The notes below the pieces were generated by a model that ran no database searches, was not told where the DNA came from, and saw nothing but the letters and a program-made list of their open reading frames with translations. DNA of 64,000 bases. Source: Aliiglaciecola sp. M165 (GTDB lineage Bacteria; Pseudomonadota; Gammaproteobacteria; Enterobacterales; Alteromonadaceae). Where the stretch lies: the NCBI RefSeq assembly GCF_007197995.1, contig NZ_VKKH01000002.1, positions 124,001 to 188,000 on the forward strand, read 5' to 3'. Shown here in pieces: positions 35,541-43,750 of the stretch. The position numbers and the translations under genes were made by a program. The number at the start of each line of letters is the position of its first letter. The first letter of the stretch is position 1.

Positions 35541-36964
35541 TAAATACTTCCTGACTCTGGTGAACCTAGTGTGAGTGTCGCGATGCAGCCTCCCTCAGGG
35601 GTATTTTGCAAGGTGACATCTCCTTGATAATGAGATTGGGCAATACGCTTGGTAATGTACAATCCCATTCCAGCACCTTCTGATTTGCTGCTCACATGTG
35701 GCTTAAAAAGATTTTCCTGGATTGTTTTGGACAGTCCTGGGCCTTGATCAATCACGCGCACGACAACGTTTTGGACTGATCTTTCAGCAAAAACACTGAC
35801 TTGATCATTTGCGCCAGATGCATCGCATGCATTGACCAACAAGGTATGTAACATAGAACGTATTTCTATATCAGAACCAATGAGTTGAATATCCTGAGAT
35901 GGTGTGTAAATAACAGGAGGCGACCCAGCCATACTTAATTCCATAATAATGTCTTGGATCACTGTGTTTAATCGAACTGACTGATTGCGATCCACGCCAG
36001 TTGCGGTGAGGCTCAAAAGCGCTTTGATAGTATTGTCGATATGATTGATTTTTTGTCTGGCTTGATGAGCCAAGTCAATACGCTGATGTTCTGTCAAATC
36101 AGGCTGACTAATTTGTTCGATTGCTAAACCAATGGTATTGATAGGATTTCGCAAGGTGTGCGCTAACCCACGGGATATATCGCCTAGTTCGGCAAGTTGA
36201 TGTTGCTGCTGGAAACGTTTTTCCATTTGATTGAGTTTTTCCAACCGCGAACTCATATGATTAAAACGCTCAAGTGTCGCTTTAACTTCCTGAACACCAG
36301 ACGCCTCGATTTGTTTGCCCAACTTCCCTCTTTCCAAATCTAAGAAGCCGCTGGATAAGTCGGCCAATGGACGACTTATATGATTTGCCAACCAGTAGGC
36401 AAACAGCAATCCCGCTGAGCAAATTCCAATAGTCAGCCAAATCAGATAATCCAAATATTGATCGACAGCAGAACCCTGCTCATTAAACTGAACAACTTGT
36501 TGATGAATTTCATCATCGTTATTAAACCCTACCGAAAACGCATAATTGTTGCTAAAGGTGCCAAATTCCATTTGATCTAGTCGACGTCTTAATTGCTGTC
36601 TAACCATTCCCGTGTGCGCCGCTGAAACTCGCTGGACAGTCACTGTTTGGCTTTGGTCACCGGTGACAAATTGATAACCATCACCTAAATCTACTACTTC
36701 AGCAGGCGTTTTCTTGATATTTATCACGACACTTGAGTTATTCTCCCAAACAATAGGTTCGTCGGGTTGCAACGGCAGCGTCTTAACTAATAAATCCACC
36801 GCCTGCTCAGACAGCGTGCGGCTCTTGCTCTCTACCTCAGACGCCATTTGCTCCTGAACATAAGAGATCATAAATAGCTGCAACCCCGCGAGAAGCACCA
36901 CAAATAAAGCGATGAGAATAAACAAATAACGCTGCAATGACATGGAATAAATAGACTGATTCAT
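35540..36964 (-). CDS. Membrane sensor histidine kinase with HAMP domain
   Basis: This 474-residue kinase has a first transmembrane helix (about 12-34), a periplasmic sensor of about 135 residues without a known domain, a second helix (about 172-191), HAMP (192-245), a short coiled coil, and HisKA with His269 in GLAHTLRNPINTI (the NtrB-like HxLRNP form). The ATPase domain has NACDASGA, VIDQGPGL and GAGMGLYI. It is the cognate kinase of the overlapping NtrC-type regulator. It is not the GAF-containing PrsK of PEP-CTERM systems by architecture. The signal is unknown; both neighbouring genes code for exported proteins, so an envelope signal is a reasonable inference. Confidence 0.92.
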   Translation of the reverse strand: MNQSIYSMSLQRYLFILIALFVVLLAGLQLFMISYVQEQMASEVESKSRTLSEQAVDLLVKTLPLQPDEPIVWENNSSVVINIKKTPAEVVDLGDGYQFVTGDQSQTVTVQRVSAAHTGMVRQQLRRRLDQMEFGTFSNNYAFSVGFNNDDEIHQQVVQFNEQGSAVDQYLDYLIWLTIGICSAGLLFAYWLANHISRPLADLSSGFLDLERGKLGKQIEASGVQEVKATLERFNHMSSRLEKLNQMEKRFQQQHQLAELGDISRGLAHTLRNPINTIGLAIEQISQPDLTEHQRIDLAHQARQKINHIDNTIKALLSLTATGVDRNQSVRLNTVIQDIIMELSMAGSPPVIYTPSQDIQLIGSDIEIRSMLHTLLVNACDASGANDQVSVFAERSVQNVVVRVIDQGPGLSKTIQENLFKPHVSSKSEGAGMGLYITKRIAQSHYQGDVTLQNTPEGGCIATLTLGSPESGSI

Positions 36965-37076
36965 AAATAATGGACTAACAAATTAATATCAAGAATTGAG
37001 CCATTCTGCTTAGTTTCTAAGCGCATGATTTTATTGGAAATATGATATTAAGCTTAGCGTACTTTTGGCATTTATT

Positions 37077-37106
37077 CCCCATATGGGGATATTTGATCCC
37101 CATATG
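37077..37106. promoter_or_regulatory. Repeated CCCCATATG sites, candidate activator binding region
   Basis: TCCCCATATGGGGA (37076-37089) is a 14-bp perfect palindrome, and CCCCATATG recurs at 37098-37106, exactly 21 bases (two helical turns) after the first copy at 37077. The pair lies about 80-110 bases upstream of the sigma-54-like element and is divergent to a kinase/NtrC operon, so it is a strong candidate binding array for that regulator or another. Confidence 0.5.
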
Positions 37107-37185
37107 CAGAAATTAAACTAGGAGATTCGTTGTCATTCACCCAAAAAAACAAGTAACCAACTGTAATATATAGATAATTTAATAC

Positions 37186-37201
37186 TGGCATAAGGATTGT
37201 T
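37186..37201 (+). promoter_or_regulatory. Weak sigma-54 promoter candidate
   Basis: TGGCAT-N5-TTGTT matches the -24 half well (TGGCA), but the -12 doublet GC is GT. The spacing is exact. It lies 77 bases before the start at 37278 and 80 bases after the CCCCATATG repeats. Confidence 0.35.
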
Positions 37202-37277
37202 TATCACTTTATTGAGTGAATGATTGTGGTGGCCTAAATCCACGCAATCCAATAAAACAATTTTTTGGAGAAATAAT

Positions 37278-37856
37278 ATGAACCTTTTAGTGAAAAATCT
37301 GATTGCAGGAATGGTCGTGGGCTCGCTGACCTTGGCAGGTGCGGTAATTGCTCAAGACAACGAAAAGGCGCTACACAAATTTGTCGAAGTTAAAGCTAAA
37401 AAAGATGAAAATGTGGTTATCAAAGTGGACAACGATGGCAATACTGAATCGGTAATCTTTACTGCTGATGAGTTAAGTAATGATGATCTTATTGATACAA
37501 AATTAGCTCACCTTGACGAAGACACGAAAGAAACGGTTCTACAAGCACTGAATAGTGTTAAACAGGTAGTCTCAGAAGGATTTGATGTTGACGATTTAGC
37601 ATCAGGTATGGAGAGAAAAGTGGTTGTCATGCACAAAGGTGACGGCGCGCTTGTAAATGTCACCGGTGACGTTGACTATGATTTTGACGTCGTTCATGAA
37701 GACGGACACAAGTCTATTCGCAAGCATATTATTATTGGTGATGAAACCAAGGTACTCAAAGGTCACACAGACGCCATCGTTAAACTGATCGAGCGCGGTG
37801 AGTTTAGTTATGAAGAGCTAGATAAAATTCAGGTGGCTTTGGATGCAAAACGATAG
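37278..37856 (+). CDS. Periplasmic protein of unknown function
   Basis: This 192-residue protein starts at an ATG with GGAG seven bases upstream. The signal peptide (1-25, cut after VIA) is followed by a soluble, Asp/Lys/Val-rich mature part without Cys. Two related stretches (KKDENVVIKVDNDGNTESV and RKVVVMHKGDGALVNVTGD) suggest an internal beta repeat, and the C-terminus is helical (VKLIERGEFSYEELDKI). I do not recognise a family. It is divergent from the HAMP kinase/NtrC operon across a region with enhancer-like repeats, so it is probably a target or a periplasmic accessory of that system. Confidence 0.72.
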   Translation: MNLLVKNLIAGMVVGSLTLAGAVIAQDNEKALHKFVEVKAKKDENVVIKVDNDGNTESVIFTADELSNDDLIDTKLAHLDEDTKETVLQALNSVKQVVSEGFDVDDLASGMERKVVVMHKGDGALVNVTGDVDYDFDVVHEDGHKSIRKHIIIGDETKVLKGHTDAIVKLIERGEFSYEELDKIQVALDAKR

Positions 37857-37940
37857 TCTGCGTCCGACCAGCGTCTCATCTGGCGAAACGTTCGACTTCG
37901 CTCGAAGCGCTCTGTGATTTATTCCCCTATCAAGGCGAGA

Positions 37941-38026
37941 ATTATACCAATCCACATAATGAACAGCGAAGAGAGGGGGATAAATAGCGGTGTTTACGGG
38001 CGTTGTTTATCCGGGATTGGAGTTAT
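37941..38026. repeat. Palindromic MITE-like element, 86 bases
   Basis: The ends ATTATACCAATCC (37941-37953) and GGATTGGAGTTAT (38014-38026) are imperfect inverted repeats, and inside them GGATAAA (37978-37984) pairs with TTTATCC (38006-38012). A solo copy of the end sequence ATACCAATCCACA recurs at 47946. The element sits between two convergent genes. It is non-coding and probably a dispersed repeat. Confidence 0.55.
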
Positions 38027-38032
38027 TTAGCC

Positions 38033-38623
38033 TCAGGTATTGTTAACCTGGGGCGAATTTGAATAACGATCACAAAGCGCTTTTTCAATTGCAAAAACAT
38101 GTTCGTCTACTTCATTGTTCGCCCTGAGTGCATCAGCCAATTGAAACAGGTAGTCTTTATTCTCTCCACTTGGTCCCGACGAGTTGAGAATTTGTTTGGC
38201 GATATCTTCGATGCTTGCATGTCCAAGATAGGCAGCATTGTCCGGACTGGCGATATAAACCAACCCCTGAACGATACGATTACTGGATAAGTGAATATCA
38301 ATAGAGTGCCGAAGATAGCCGTTTTTTTCACGATGATCCAAATGATCAAATACCTGGTGTTCCACCTTGAAGGCTTTACCAAAACATGTTGCTCCCTCAA
38401 CTGGCGTTAGGGTTAATACTCGACCTGGCTTTTCAGGTGTACCACGGTGATCATGACTGCCCTGCCAAAAGCGTCGCTCAAAGCCATGAATATGGGCGTT
38501 CTCACAAGCAATGTGGTCAAAGTCCACTTTGTAAATCAAGGACCCATAACCGAATACCCAAGTATCATCAAAATCAGTCAGGTTTTGCCTTTGTTTATTT
38601 AATGCTTGGGTGTCAAAAACCAC
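38033..38623 (-). CDS. ChaC-like gamma-glutamylcyclotransferase
   Basis: ChaC enzymes cleave glutathione to 5-oxoproline and Cys-Gly. This 196-residue protein has the substrate-binding WVFGYGSLIYKVDF, the conserved RRFWQGSHDHRGTPEKPGRV (about 53-72, a ChaC mark), the catalytic Glu region DHREKNGYLR and YIASPDNAAYLG. GTG is chosen as start, with GGAG about ten bases before; a TTG six codons earlier has no ribosome site. It is next to the MITE-like repeat and after the methyltransferase gene, with a terminator between them, so it has its own transcript. Confidence 0.9.
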   Translation of the reverse strand: MVFDTQALNKQRQNLTDFDDTWVFGYGSLIYKVDFDHIACENAHIHGFERRFWQGSHDHRGTPEKPGRVLTLTPVEGATCFGKAFKVEHQVFDHLDHREKNGYLRHSIDIHLSSNRIVQGLVYIASPDNAAYLGHASIEDIAKQILNSSGPSGENKDYLFQLADALRANNEVDEHVFAIEKALCDRYSNSPQVNNT

Positions 38624-38652
38624 GCCTGTTGTTCTCCGCAATTTAATGTTAA

Positions 38653-38680
38653 TTAAAAAGGCCGCAATACAATGCGGCCT
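38653..38680 (-). terminator. Intrinsic terminator after the methyltransferase-like gene
   Basis: GGCCGCA (38660-38666) and TGCGGCC (38673-38679) form a strong GC stem with a six-base loop. On the minus strand it is followed by TTTTTAATT, so it terminates the transcript of the gene ending at 38707. Confidence 0.85.
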
Positions 38681-38706
38681 GTTACTACATGGATAAACTG
38701 CTGGAG

Positions 38707-39567
38707 CTATTTTTTCTTAAACAACAAGGTCATGCGATCCGATTCACCTATAGCCGTCATCGCCGCACGTTTCGCTTCGTCTTCTCCCACACCGTTGTAT
38801 GAAGGAGGCAAGCGCCAAACTATATCACTGTCGCTTGGCTTGTCCTTTGGGTTGGCATTAATTTCAGACGTTGCAACCAGTTCAAAACCCGCGTTTTCAA
38901 ACGATGTAATCACTTCTGACTGTTTAAGATAACCTCTTTGCCCTTGTGTCGCGGTAGTAGATGCTTCAGGTAATCTATGCTGTACAACGCCTACCATGCC
39001 GCCTTTTTTGAGTAGTTTATGCATGACCTGTAGTGCTTGTGTCATGGTGCCCGCGTCTTCTTCGAAGCGATTCAAATTGTGAAGCGCTCGAATCGCTAGA
39101 ACTCGATCGACCGTTCCTTCTAACTCTTCGGGCATGGTAGCAAACGTAAAACCTTTGGTCGCAATGCCATTGTCGGTAAATTCAGCCACCATGGATGGAA
39201 ATTTGTCTGTTCTGGATACAAAATCATCGATGCGTTCCTGGCTAAAAAAGCCAAATCTCGGCCACATGTCGTCCGCATAATTTATCCCATAAAGCTTACC
39301 TTCTGAGCCAAGGTAGTTCGCCACAATATTGGAGTACCAGCCGCCGCCGGGTAGTGCTTCAGCCACTGTCATACCGGGCTCTACTCTAAAAAACGCTAAT
39401 GTTTTAGCAGGGTTTCGATAGACGTCCCGTTCCTTAGCTTCGGCACTACGCGCATCTACGGCGGCTTTAATTTCTTGCACGTAAGAGCTTTTTTTCTCAG
39501 CTGTGGCACAACCAGATAGCGCAATAGCCGATGCGATAAGCGCGACTTTAAAAATAGATTTCTTCAT
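38707..39567 (-). CDS. Lipoprotein with class I methyltransferase-like domain
   Basis: This 286-residue protein has a lipoprotein signal (lipobox LSGC, Cys about 19). The rest resembles the COG4798 predicted methyltransferases. It has a PAKTLAFFRVEPGMTVAEALPGGGWYSNIV stretch (about 53-82; the nucleotide-binding Gly-rich loop reads PGGGWYS), LYGINYADDMWP, and the acidic-to-aromatic strand VDRVLAIRALHNL followed by KKGGMVGVVQHR. It is therefore a Rossmann methyltransferase fold anchored on the outside of the inner membrane or in the outer membrane, where S-adenosylmethionine is not expected. The substrate is unknown, and it may not be an active methyltransferase. A terminator follows. Confidence 0.8.
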   Translation of the reverse strand: MKKSIFKVALIASAIALSGCATAEKKSSYVQEIKAAVDARSAEAKERDVYRNPAKTLAFFRVEPGMTVAEALPGGGWYSNIVANYLGSEGKLYGINYADDMWPRFGFFSQERIDDFVSRTDKFPSMVAEFTDNGIATKGFTFATMPEELEGTVDRVLAIRALHNLNRFEEDAGTMTQALQVMHKLLKKGGMVGVVQHRLPEASTTATQGQRGYLKQSEVITSFENAGFELVATSEINANPKDKPSDSDIVWRLPPSYNGVGEDEAKRAAMTAIGESDRMTLLFKKK

Positions 39568-39712
39568 CGTAGATCCCTGTAACTGTTATTAGGTTTAGCT
39601 CAATCAGATTAGGGTACCCTAAACCCAGTCCGAGTATTTTCGATTAAGCCTAAAAAACCAACCATTCATCGTCTTATAAGAATTTATGGGCATACTATGC
39701 CCACATTGTTTT

Positions 39713-41143
39713 CTATTTTGGTGTTCTTATTACCATGAGACGAATTTCGGTCATGTCTTCAATGGCAAAACGAATACCTTCTCGACCTAAACCCGACTCC
39801 TTGACACCACCGTAGGGCATATTGTCAACGCGCCAGCTTGGCACGTCACCAATCACAACGCCCCCTACATCCAACACATCCCAAGCTTTGTGTGCTTTGT
39901 AAAGGTCGCGAGTAAATACTCCTGCCTGCAAACCAAACTGGCTGTTGTTAACCTCTTCCAACGCTTGATCAAAATCTGCAAAGGGCGCGATTGTCGATAC
40001 TGGCCCAAAGGCCTCTTCAGTATTTATATTGGCATCACTGGGTACATTCTCCAAAATAGTCGCCCGGAGCATTGCGCCATCACGTTTGCCACCGCACAGC
40101 ACGTCAGCCCCTACTTGCCGAGCTTCGTCAATCCATTTATCCAGTCGGGTCGCTTCGGATTCGGAGATCATCGGCCCTATAAAGGTTTTTTCGTCAAGCG
40201 GGTCGCCGTGAACTAGGTTTGCAACTTTTTCAACGTAGCGCTGTTTAAAATCGTCATAAATAGATTGATGAATCAAAATGCGCTGAACACTGATACAGCT
40301 TTGTCCAGATTGATAATAGGCGCCGAACACAATTCGCTCAACGGCATCATCCAAGTCGGTGTCTTCGTCAACAATACAACCCGCGTTACCACCTAACTCA
40401 AGGATCACGGGCTTTTTGCCTGCACGAGCCTTGAGGTCCCAACCGACATCAGGCGACCCGGTAAAGCTCAACAACTTGAATCGGTCATCGGTTGTGAATA
40501 AATCCGCGCCATCACGAGAACAAGGTAAAATAGAAAATGCCCCTTCCGGTAAATCTGTTTCCGCAAGCACCTCGCCCATAATTAGAGCGCCAAGAGGTGT
40601 GCGGCTTGCTGGTTTTAATACAAAGGCACAACCTACTGCCAGCGCCGGTGCAACTTTGTGCGCTGCCAGATTAAGCGGGAAATTAAACGGTGAAATAAAT
40701 GAACAAGGCCCAATAGGAACCTTTTTATACATGCCTTGATAACCATCAGCACGAGGGGTCACTTCGAGATTCATCACTTCCCCACTAATACGCACCGACT
40801 CTTCAGCAGCAATTCTGAACGTATCAATCAGTCGAGTCACTTCGCCTCTCGCATCCTTGATGGGTTTACCCGCCTCAATACACAACGCGTAGGCCAATTC
40901 TTCAAAGCGTTCTTCGAACCGTTTGACGCAATGATTCAACACGTTTTGCCTTTCGTAAGGCTTCATTGCATTAAGCGCTTCCTGGCTTTTTTCTGCCGCG
41001 GCAATCGCTTTGTCGATGACGTCGGCCTGAGCCATGGCCACTGTTGTTGCAGCGTCACCAGTGTATTTGTTGGTCACTACCAAATCTTGATTCGCGTAAA
41101 CCGCTTTGTTGGCTAAGTAATATGGATAGGCTTTTTTTAACAT
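39713..41143 (-). CDS. NAD(P)-dependent aldehyde dehydrogenase
   Basis: This 476-residue cytoplasmic enzyme is of the aldehyde dehydrogenase superfamily. It has the cofactor and substrate motifs SPFNFPLNLAAHKVAPALA, KPASRTPLGAL and FTGSPDVGWDLK. The general base Glu is in ILELGGNAGCIV, the nucleophile Cys in SGQSCISVQRI, and EEAFGPV and PYGGVKESGLGREG are near the end. It resembles the glyceraldehyde/lactaldehyde/succinate-semialdehyde group rather than a named member. It is 12 bases after the ThDP enzyme gene on the same strand, so the two should work in one pathway, perhaps oxidising the aldehyde the lyase releases. Confidence 0.9.
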   Translation of the reverse strand: MLKKAYPYYLANKAVYANQDLVVTNKYTGDAATTVAMAQADVIDKAIAAAEKSQEALNAMKPYERQNVLNHCVKRFEERFEELAYALCIEAGKPIKDARGEVTRLIDTFRIAAEESVRISGEVMNLEVTPRADGYQGMYKKVPIGPCSFISPFNFPLNLAAHKVAPALAVGCAFVLKPASRTPLGALIMGEVLAETDLPEGAFSILPCSRDGADLFTTDDRFKLLSFTGSPDVGWDLKARAGKKPVILELGGNAGCIVDEDTDLDDAVERIVFGAYYQSGQSCISVQRILIHQSIYDDFKQRYVEKVANLVHGDPLDEKTFIGPMISESEATRLDKWIDEARQVGADVLCGGKRDGAMLRATILENVPSDANINTEEAFGPVSTIAPFADFDQALEEVNNSQFGLQAGVFTRDLYKAHKAWDVLDVGGVVIGDVPSWRVDNMPYGGVKESGLGREGIRFAIEDMTEIRLMVIRTPK

Positions 41144-41155
41144 GTTAGTCAGCTC

Positions 41156-42796
41156 CTACAATTTCTGGCTTAGTTCGCGGATCGTTTTGTTTAAGGTTTC
41201 GTCGTTTAACGAATAATCAACGGGAACGTCAATCAGGTGCACAGCCGGTTCATTTAAACATGCCTGTACTCTAGGCAACAATTCTTCTGCAGAGTGTATT
41301 CTCCAGCCTTTTGCACCGTAACTTTCTGCATATTTAACGAAATCTGGATTGCCATAATCCAGACCAAAATTCTCAAATTCCATGTTGGCTTGTTTCCACT
41401 TGATCATGCCGTATGCGTCGTCTCGCAAAATTATCACAACAATATGCAGATTCAGTCTTACAGAGGTTTCCATTTCCTGACTGTTCATCATAAAACCACC
41501 GTCTCCGCACACCGTTATCACCGCTTTTTCTGGATAAACGATTTTGGCTGCCATCGCCGATGGCAAGCCAGCGCCCATCGTGGCCAAGGCATTGTCGAGT
41601 AACAGGGTGTTGGGCAAGTACGCCGGATAGTTGCGCGCAAACCAAATCTTGTAGACACCGTTGTCTAAGGTAACAATGCCGTCTTTGGGCATCGCTTTGC
41701 GAATGTCTCGCACAAAACGTTCAGGAAGAATCGGAAATCTGTCGTCATTTTCTGATGCACTGCGATGGGCGATGTACGCGTCGTGCACATCACAATAAAA
41801 ATCTAACTTCCAGTGGGATTGAGGTTTGATGTCTTGCTTCATGCGCCAAATACTGTTGGCAATATCTCCTACTACCTCAAGTTGCGGGAAGTAAACGGGA
41901 TCAACCGCAGCGGAATCAAAATTCACATGAATCACTTGCTTACCATCGTCGCTCATGAAAAAGGGTGGTTTTTCCACGACATCATGGCCAACATTTATGA
42001 TCAGATCGGCTCTGGAAATAACTCTATGCACAAAATCGCCGTCAGACAGCGCAGTGTTGCCCATAAATAAATCGCCACTTTCGTCCAAAACACCTTTACC
42101 CATTTGTGTGGTGATATAAGGAATACCGGTTTTCTCGACAAACTCTTTGAGCATTTTAGCTGTCAGTTTTCGGTTCGCACCTGCGCCAATCACCAACACT
42201 GGTGATGTGGCATTTTCGACCATGTCGATGGCTCGAGCGATGGATTTGTCTTCTGCAATGGGTCTGCGTACTGTACTGGCTTCAAGTAGCTTGGTGGTTG
42301 TTTGTTCCGCCGCAATATCTTCAGGAAGTTCGATGTGTACGGCACCTGGACGTTCTTCATGAGCCAAACGAAATGCTTCTCTTACCACTGAGGGTATTCT
42401 GTCGCCACTGACCACTTGTGCAGTGTATTTTGTGATAGGACGCATCATGTCTACGGCATCAATCACCTGGAAGCGCCCTTGTTTGCTGGTCTTAATTGGC
42501 TTCTGACCGGTTATCATCAACATTGGCATTGCTCCAAGCTGAGCATATGCTGCTGGGGTAACCAAGTTGGTTGCACCGGGCCCTAACGTTGATAAACAAA
42601 CCCCCACTTTTCCGGTCAATCTACCGTAGGTAGCGGCCATAAACCCTGCGCCTTGTTCGTGTCGGGTTAAGATCAGCTTGATAGACGAGTTACGAAGTGA
42701 TTCCAGTAAATCGAGGTTTTCCTCGCCGGGGATACCAAATACATATTCTACCCCTTCTGCTTCTAACGCTTTTACAAATAGATCTGATGCCTTCAT
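41156..42796 (-). CDS. Acetolactate-synthase-like ThDP enzyme
   Basis: This 546-residue enzyme belongs to the pyruvate-decarboxylase/acetolactate-synthase superfamily. It has the catalytic Glu in TRHEQGAGFMA, STLGPGATNL, and the ThDP motif from CGDGGFMMNSQEME. The metal-ligand end reads RDDAYGMIKWK, where relatives usually have an Asn at the second Asp; Asp can still bind Mg. There is no ilvN regulatory-subunit gene nearby and the next gene is an aldehyde dehydrogenase, so a catabolic 2-oxo-acid or aldehyde-lyase role is as likely as acetolactate synthesis. Confidence 0.85.
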   Translation of the reverse strand: MKASDLFVKALEAEGVEYVFGIPGEENLDLLESLRNSSIKLILTRHEQGAGFMAATYGRLTGKVGVCLSTLGPGATNLVTPAAYAQLGAMPMLMITGQKPIKTSKQGRFQVIDAVDMMRPITKYTAQVVSGDRIPSVVREAFRLAHEERPGAVHIELPEDIAAEQTTTKLLEASTVRRPIAEDKSIARAIDMVENATSPVLVIGAGANRKLTAKMLKEFVEKTGIPYITTQMGKGVLDESGDLFMGNTALSDGDFVHRVISRADLIINVGHDVVEKPPFFMSDDGKQVIHVNFDSAAVDPVYFPQLEVVGDIANSIWRMKQDIKPQSHWKLDFYCDVHDAYIAHRSASENDDRFPILPERFVRDIRKAMPKDGIVTLDNGVYKIWFARNYPAYLPNTLLLDNALATMGAGLPSAMAAKIVYPEKAVITVCGDGGFMMNSQEMETSVRLNLHIVVIILRDDAYGMIKWKQANMEFENFGLDYGNPDFVKYAESYGAKGWRIHSAEELLPRVQACLNEPAVHLIDVPVDYSLNDETLNKTIRELSQKL

Positions 42797-43072
42797 GTCT
42801 TCCCCTAAACCGTTGTCTCGACCAGTGCGAAGTCTTTCTGCACTGATGACTGCTTGCGCATTAAATAACTGATGTATGACTAAAAAATGGGTCTGTTATT
42901 CTTCGTTAGTAAAGATAGACCAATTCGACACAAACGTGATGAATTGTAAGTAGTTAGCCACGATTACTTTTACAAAGAACAGTCTATCGACAAATAAAAT
43001 TCAAATTAAGTGATTAAATTTGATTGATTTAATCGGTTATAAGAATTAGAAACTCATTTTTGTTCAATCTTT

Positions 43073-43747
43073 TCACGATAAAAACTTTGCCTGAGCGGCT
43101 TGATAGTACTGTCCAAACTTGCGACTTAACTTAGCCATTTGGGATTTGGGTAGCGTGTAACTTGAAAATAGATGAAATTGATTGGGAAAATACTCCACGC
43201 CAAATCGGATATCTCTAGCATGGTTTTTTGACACTAATTTTTCAAGTAGGTAAAACGCCATATCAATGCCCGCAGACACACCTGAAGCTGTCACGTACTT
43301 ACCACTTTGCACAAAGCGTTTGCGCTGCGGTTTAACACCCAGTTCAGCGAGTTGTTTCAAGCAAGCCCAATGGGTACAGGCTCTATGTCCATTTAGGATT
43401 TGCGCTTTGGCTAAAATTAGCGACCCTGTGCATACCGACGTCGTCAGCAAAGTGCTACGGTCAAGTTCTTTAATCCAATCCAGAATCGCTTGATTTTCCA
43501 TTACAGCTTTGTCGCCGGGTCCCCCTGGAATTAACAAAATATCCGTTGTTTTCACGCTGTCATATATAGGCAAACTGTGCAAATCAAAACTACTTAAGTC
43601 GTTGGTTATTGGTGAAGCTTGTGTAGCAACCCAAGTCACGTCAAAATTCGGGCTATTGGCAAGCACTTCGTTTGGCCCTACTGCGTCAAGCATTGTCATA
43701 CCTGGGTATGCAAGAATTGTAACGGAGAGCTTAGTTTTGCCTTGCAT
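43073..43747 (-). CDS. DJ-1/PfpI-family protein
   Basis: This 224-residue protein of the class I glutamine-amidotransferase-like DJ-1/PfpI superfamily has the nucleophile-elbow Cys in TTSVCTGSLILAKA and the conserved LLIPGGPGDKA with an acidic residue earlier (DAVGPNEVLA). It has no AraC DNA-binding domain after the fold, so it resembles isocyanide hydratase or GATase1-like enzymes rather than GlxA regulators. The C-terminus continues with a helical, Lys-rich tail. It is three bases after the TetR gene on the same strand, so it is one transcript with it and is probably controlled by it. Confidence 0.85.
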   Translation of the reverse strand: MQGKTKLSVTILAYPGMTMLDAVGPNEVLANSPNFDVTWVATQASPITNDLSSFDLHSLPIYDSVKTTDILLIPGGPGDKAVMENQAILDWIKELDRSTLLTTSVCTGSLILAKAQILNGHRACTHWACLKQLAELGVKPQRKRFVQSGKYVTASGVSAGIDMAFYLLEKLVSKNHARDIRFGVEYFPNQFHLFSSYTLPKSQMAKLSRKFGQYYQAAQAKFLS

Positions 43748-43750
43748 AGA

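Larger units (their letters stand above)
36965..37277. other. Divergent regulatory region between kinase and periplasmic-protein genes
   Basis: These 313 bases have no coding frame. They contain a CCCCATATGGGG palindrome with a second half-copy 21 bases on (37077-37106) and a sigma-54-like site (37186-37201), both placed to serve the plus-strand gene at 37278. Confidence 0.6.

Noticed and set aside
35540-36964. PrsK kinase of the PEP-CTERM system
   Set aside because: The gene neighbours a PEP-CTERM gene, but the architecture is two helices plus HAMP rather than a multi-helix and GAF kinase, so the name is not used.
41156-42796. Biosynthetic acetolactate synthase large subunit (ilvB/ilvI)
   Set aside because: No small-subunit gene or other ilv genes are adjacent, the partner is an aldehyde dehydrogenase, and the metal motif is altered; only a family-level call is made.
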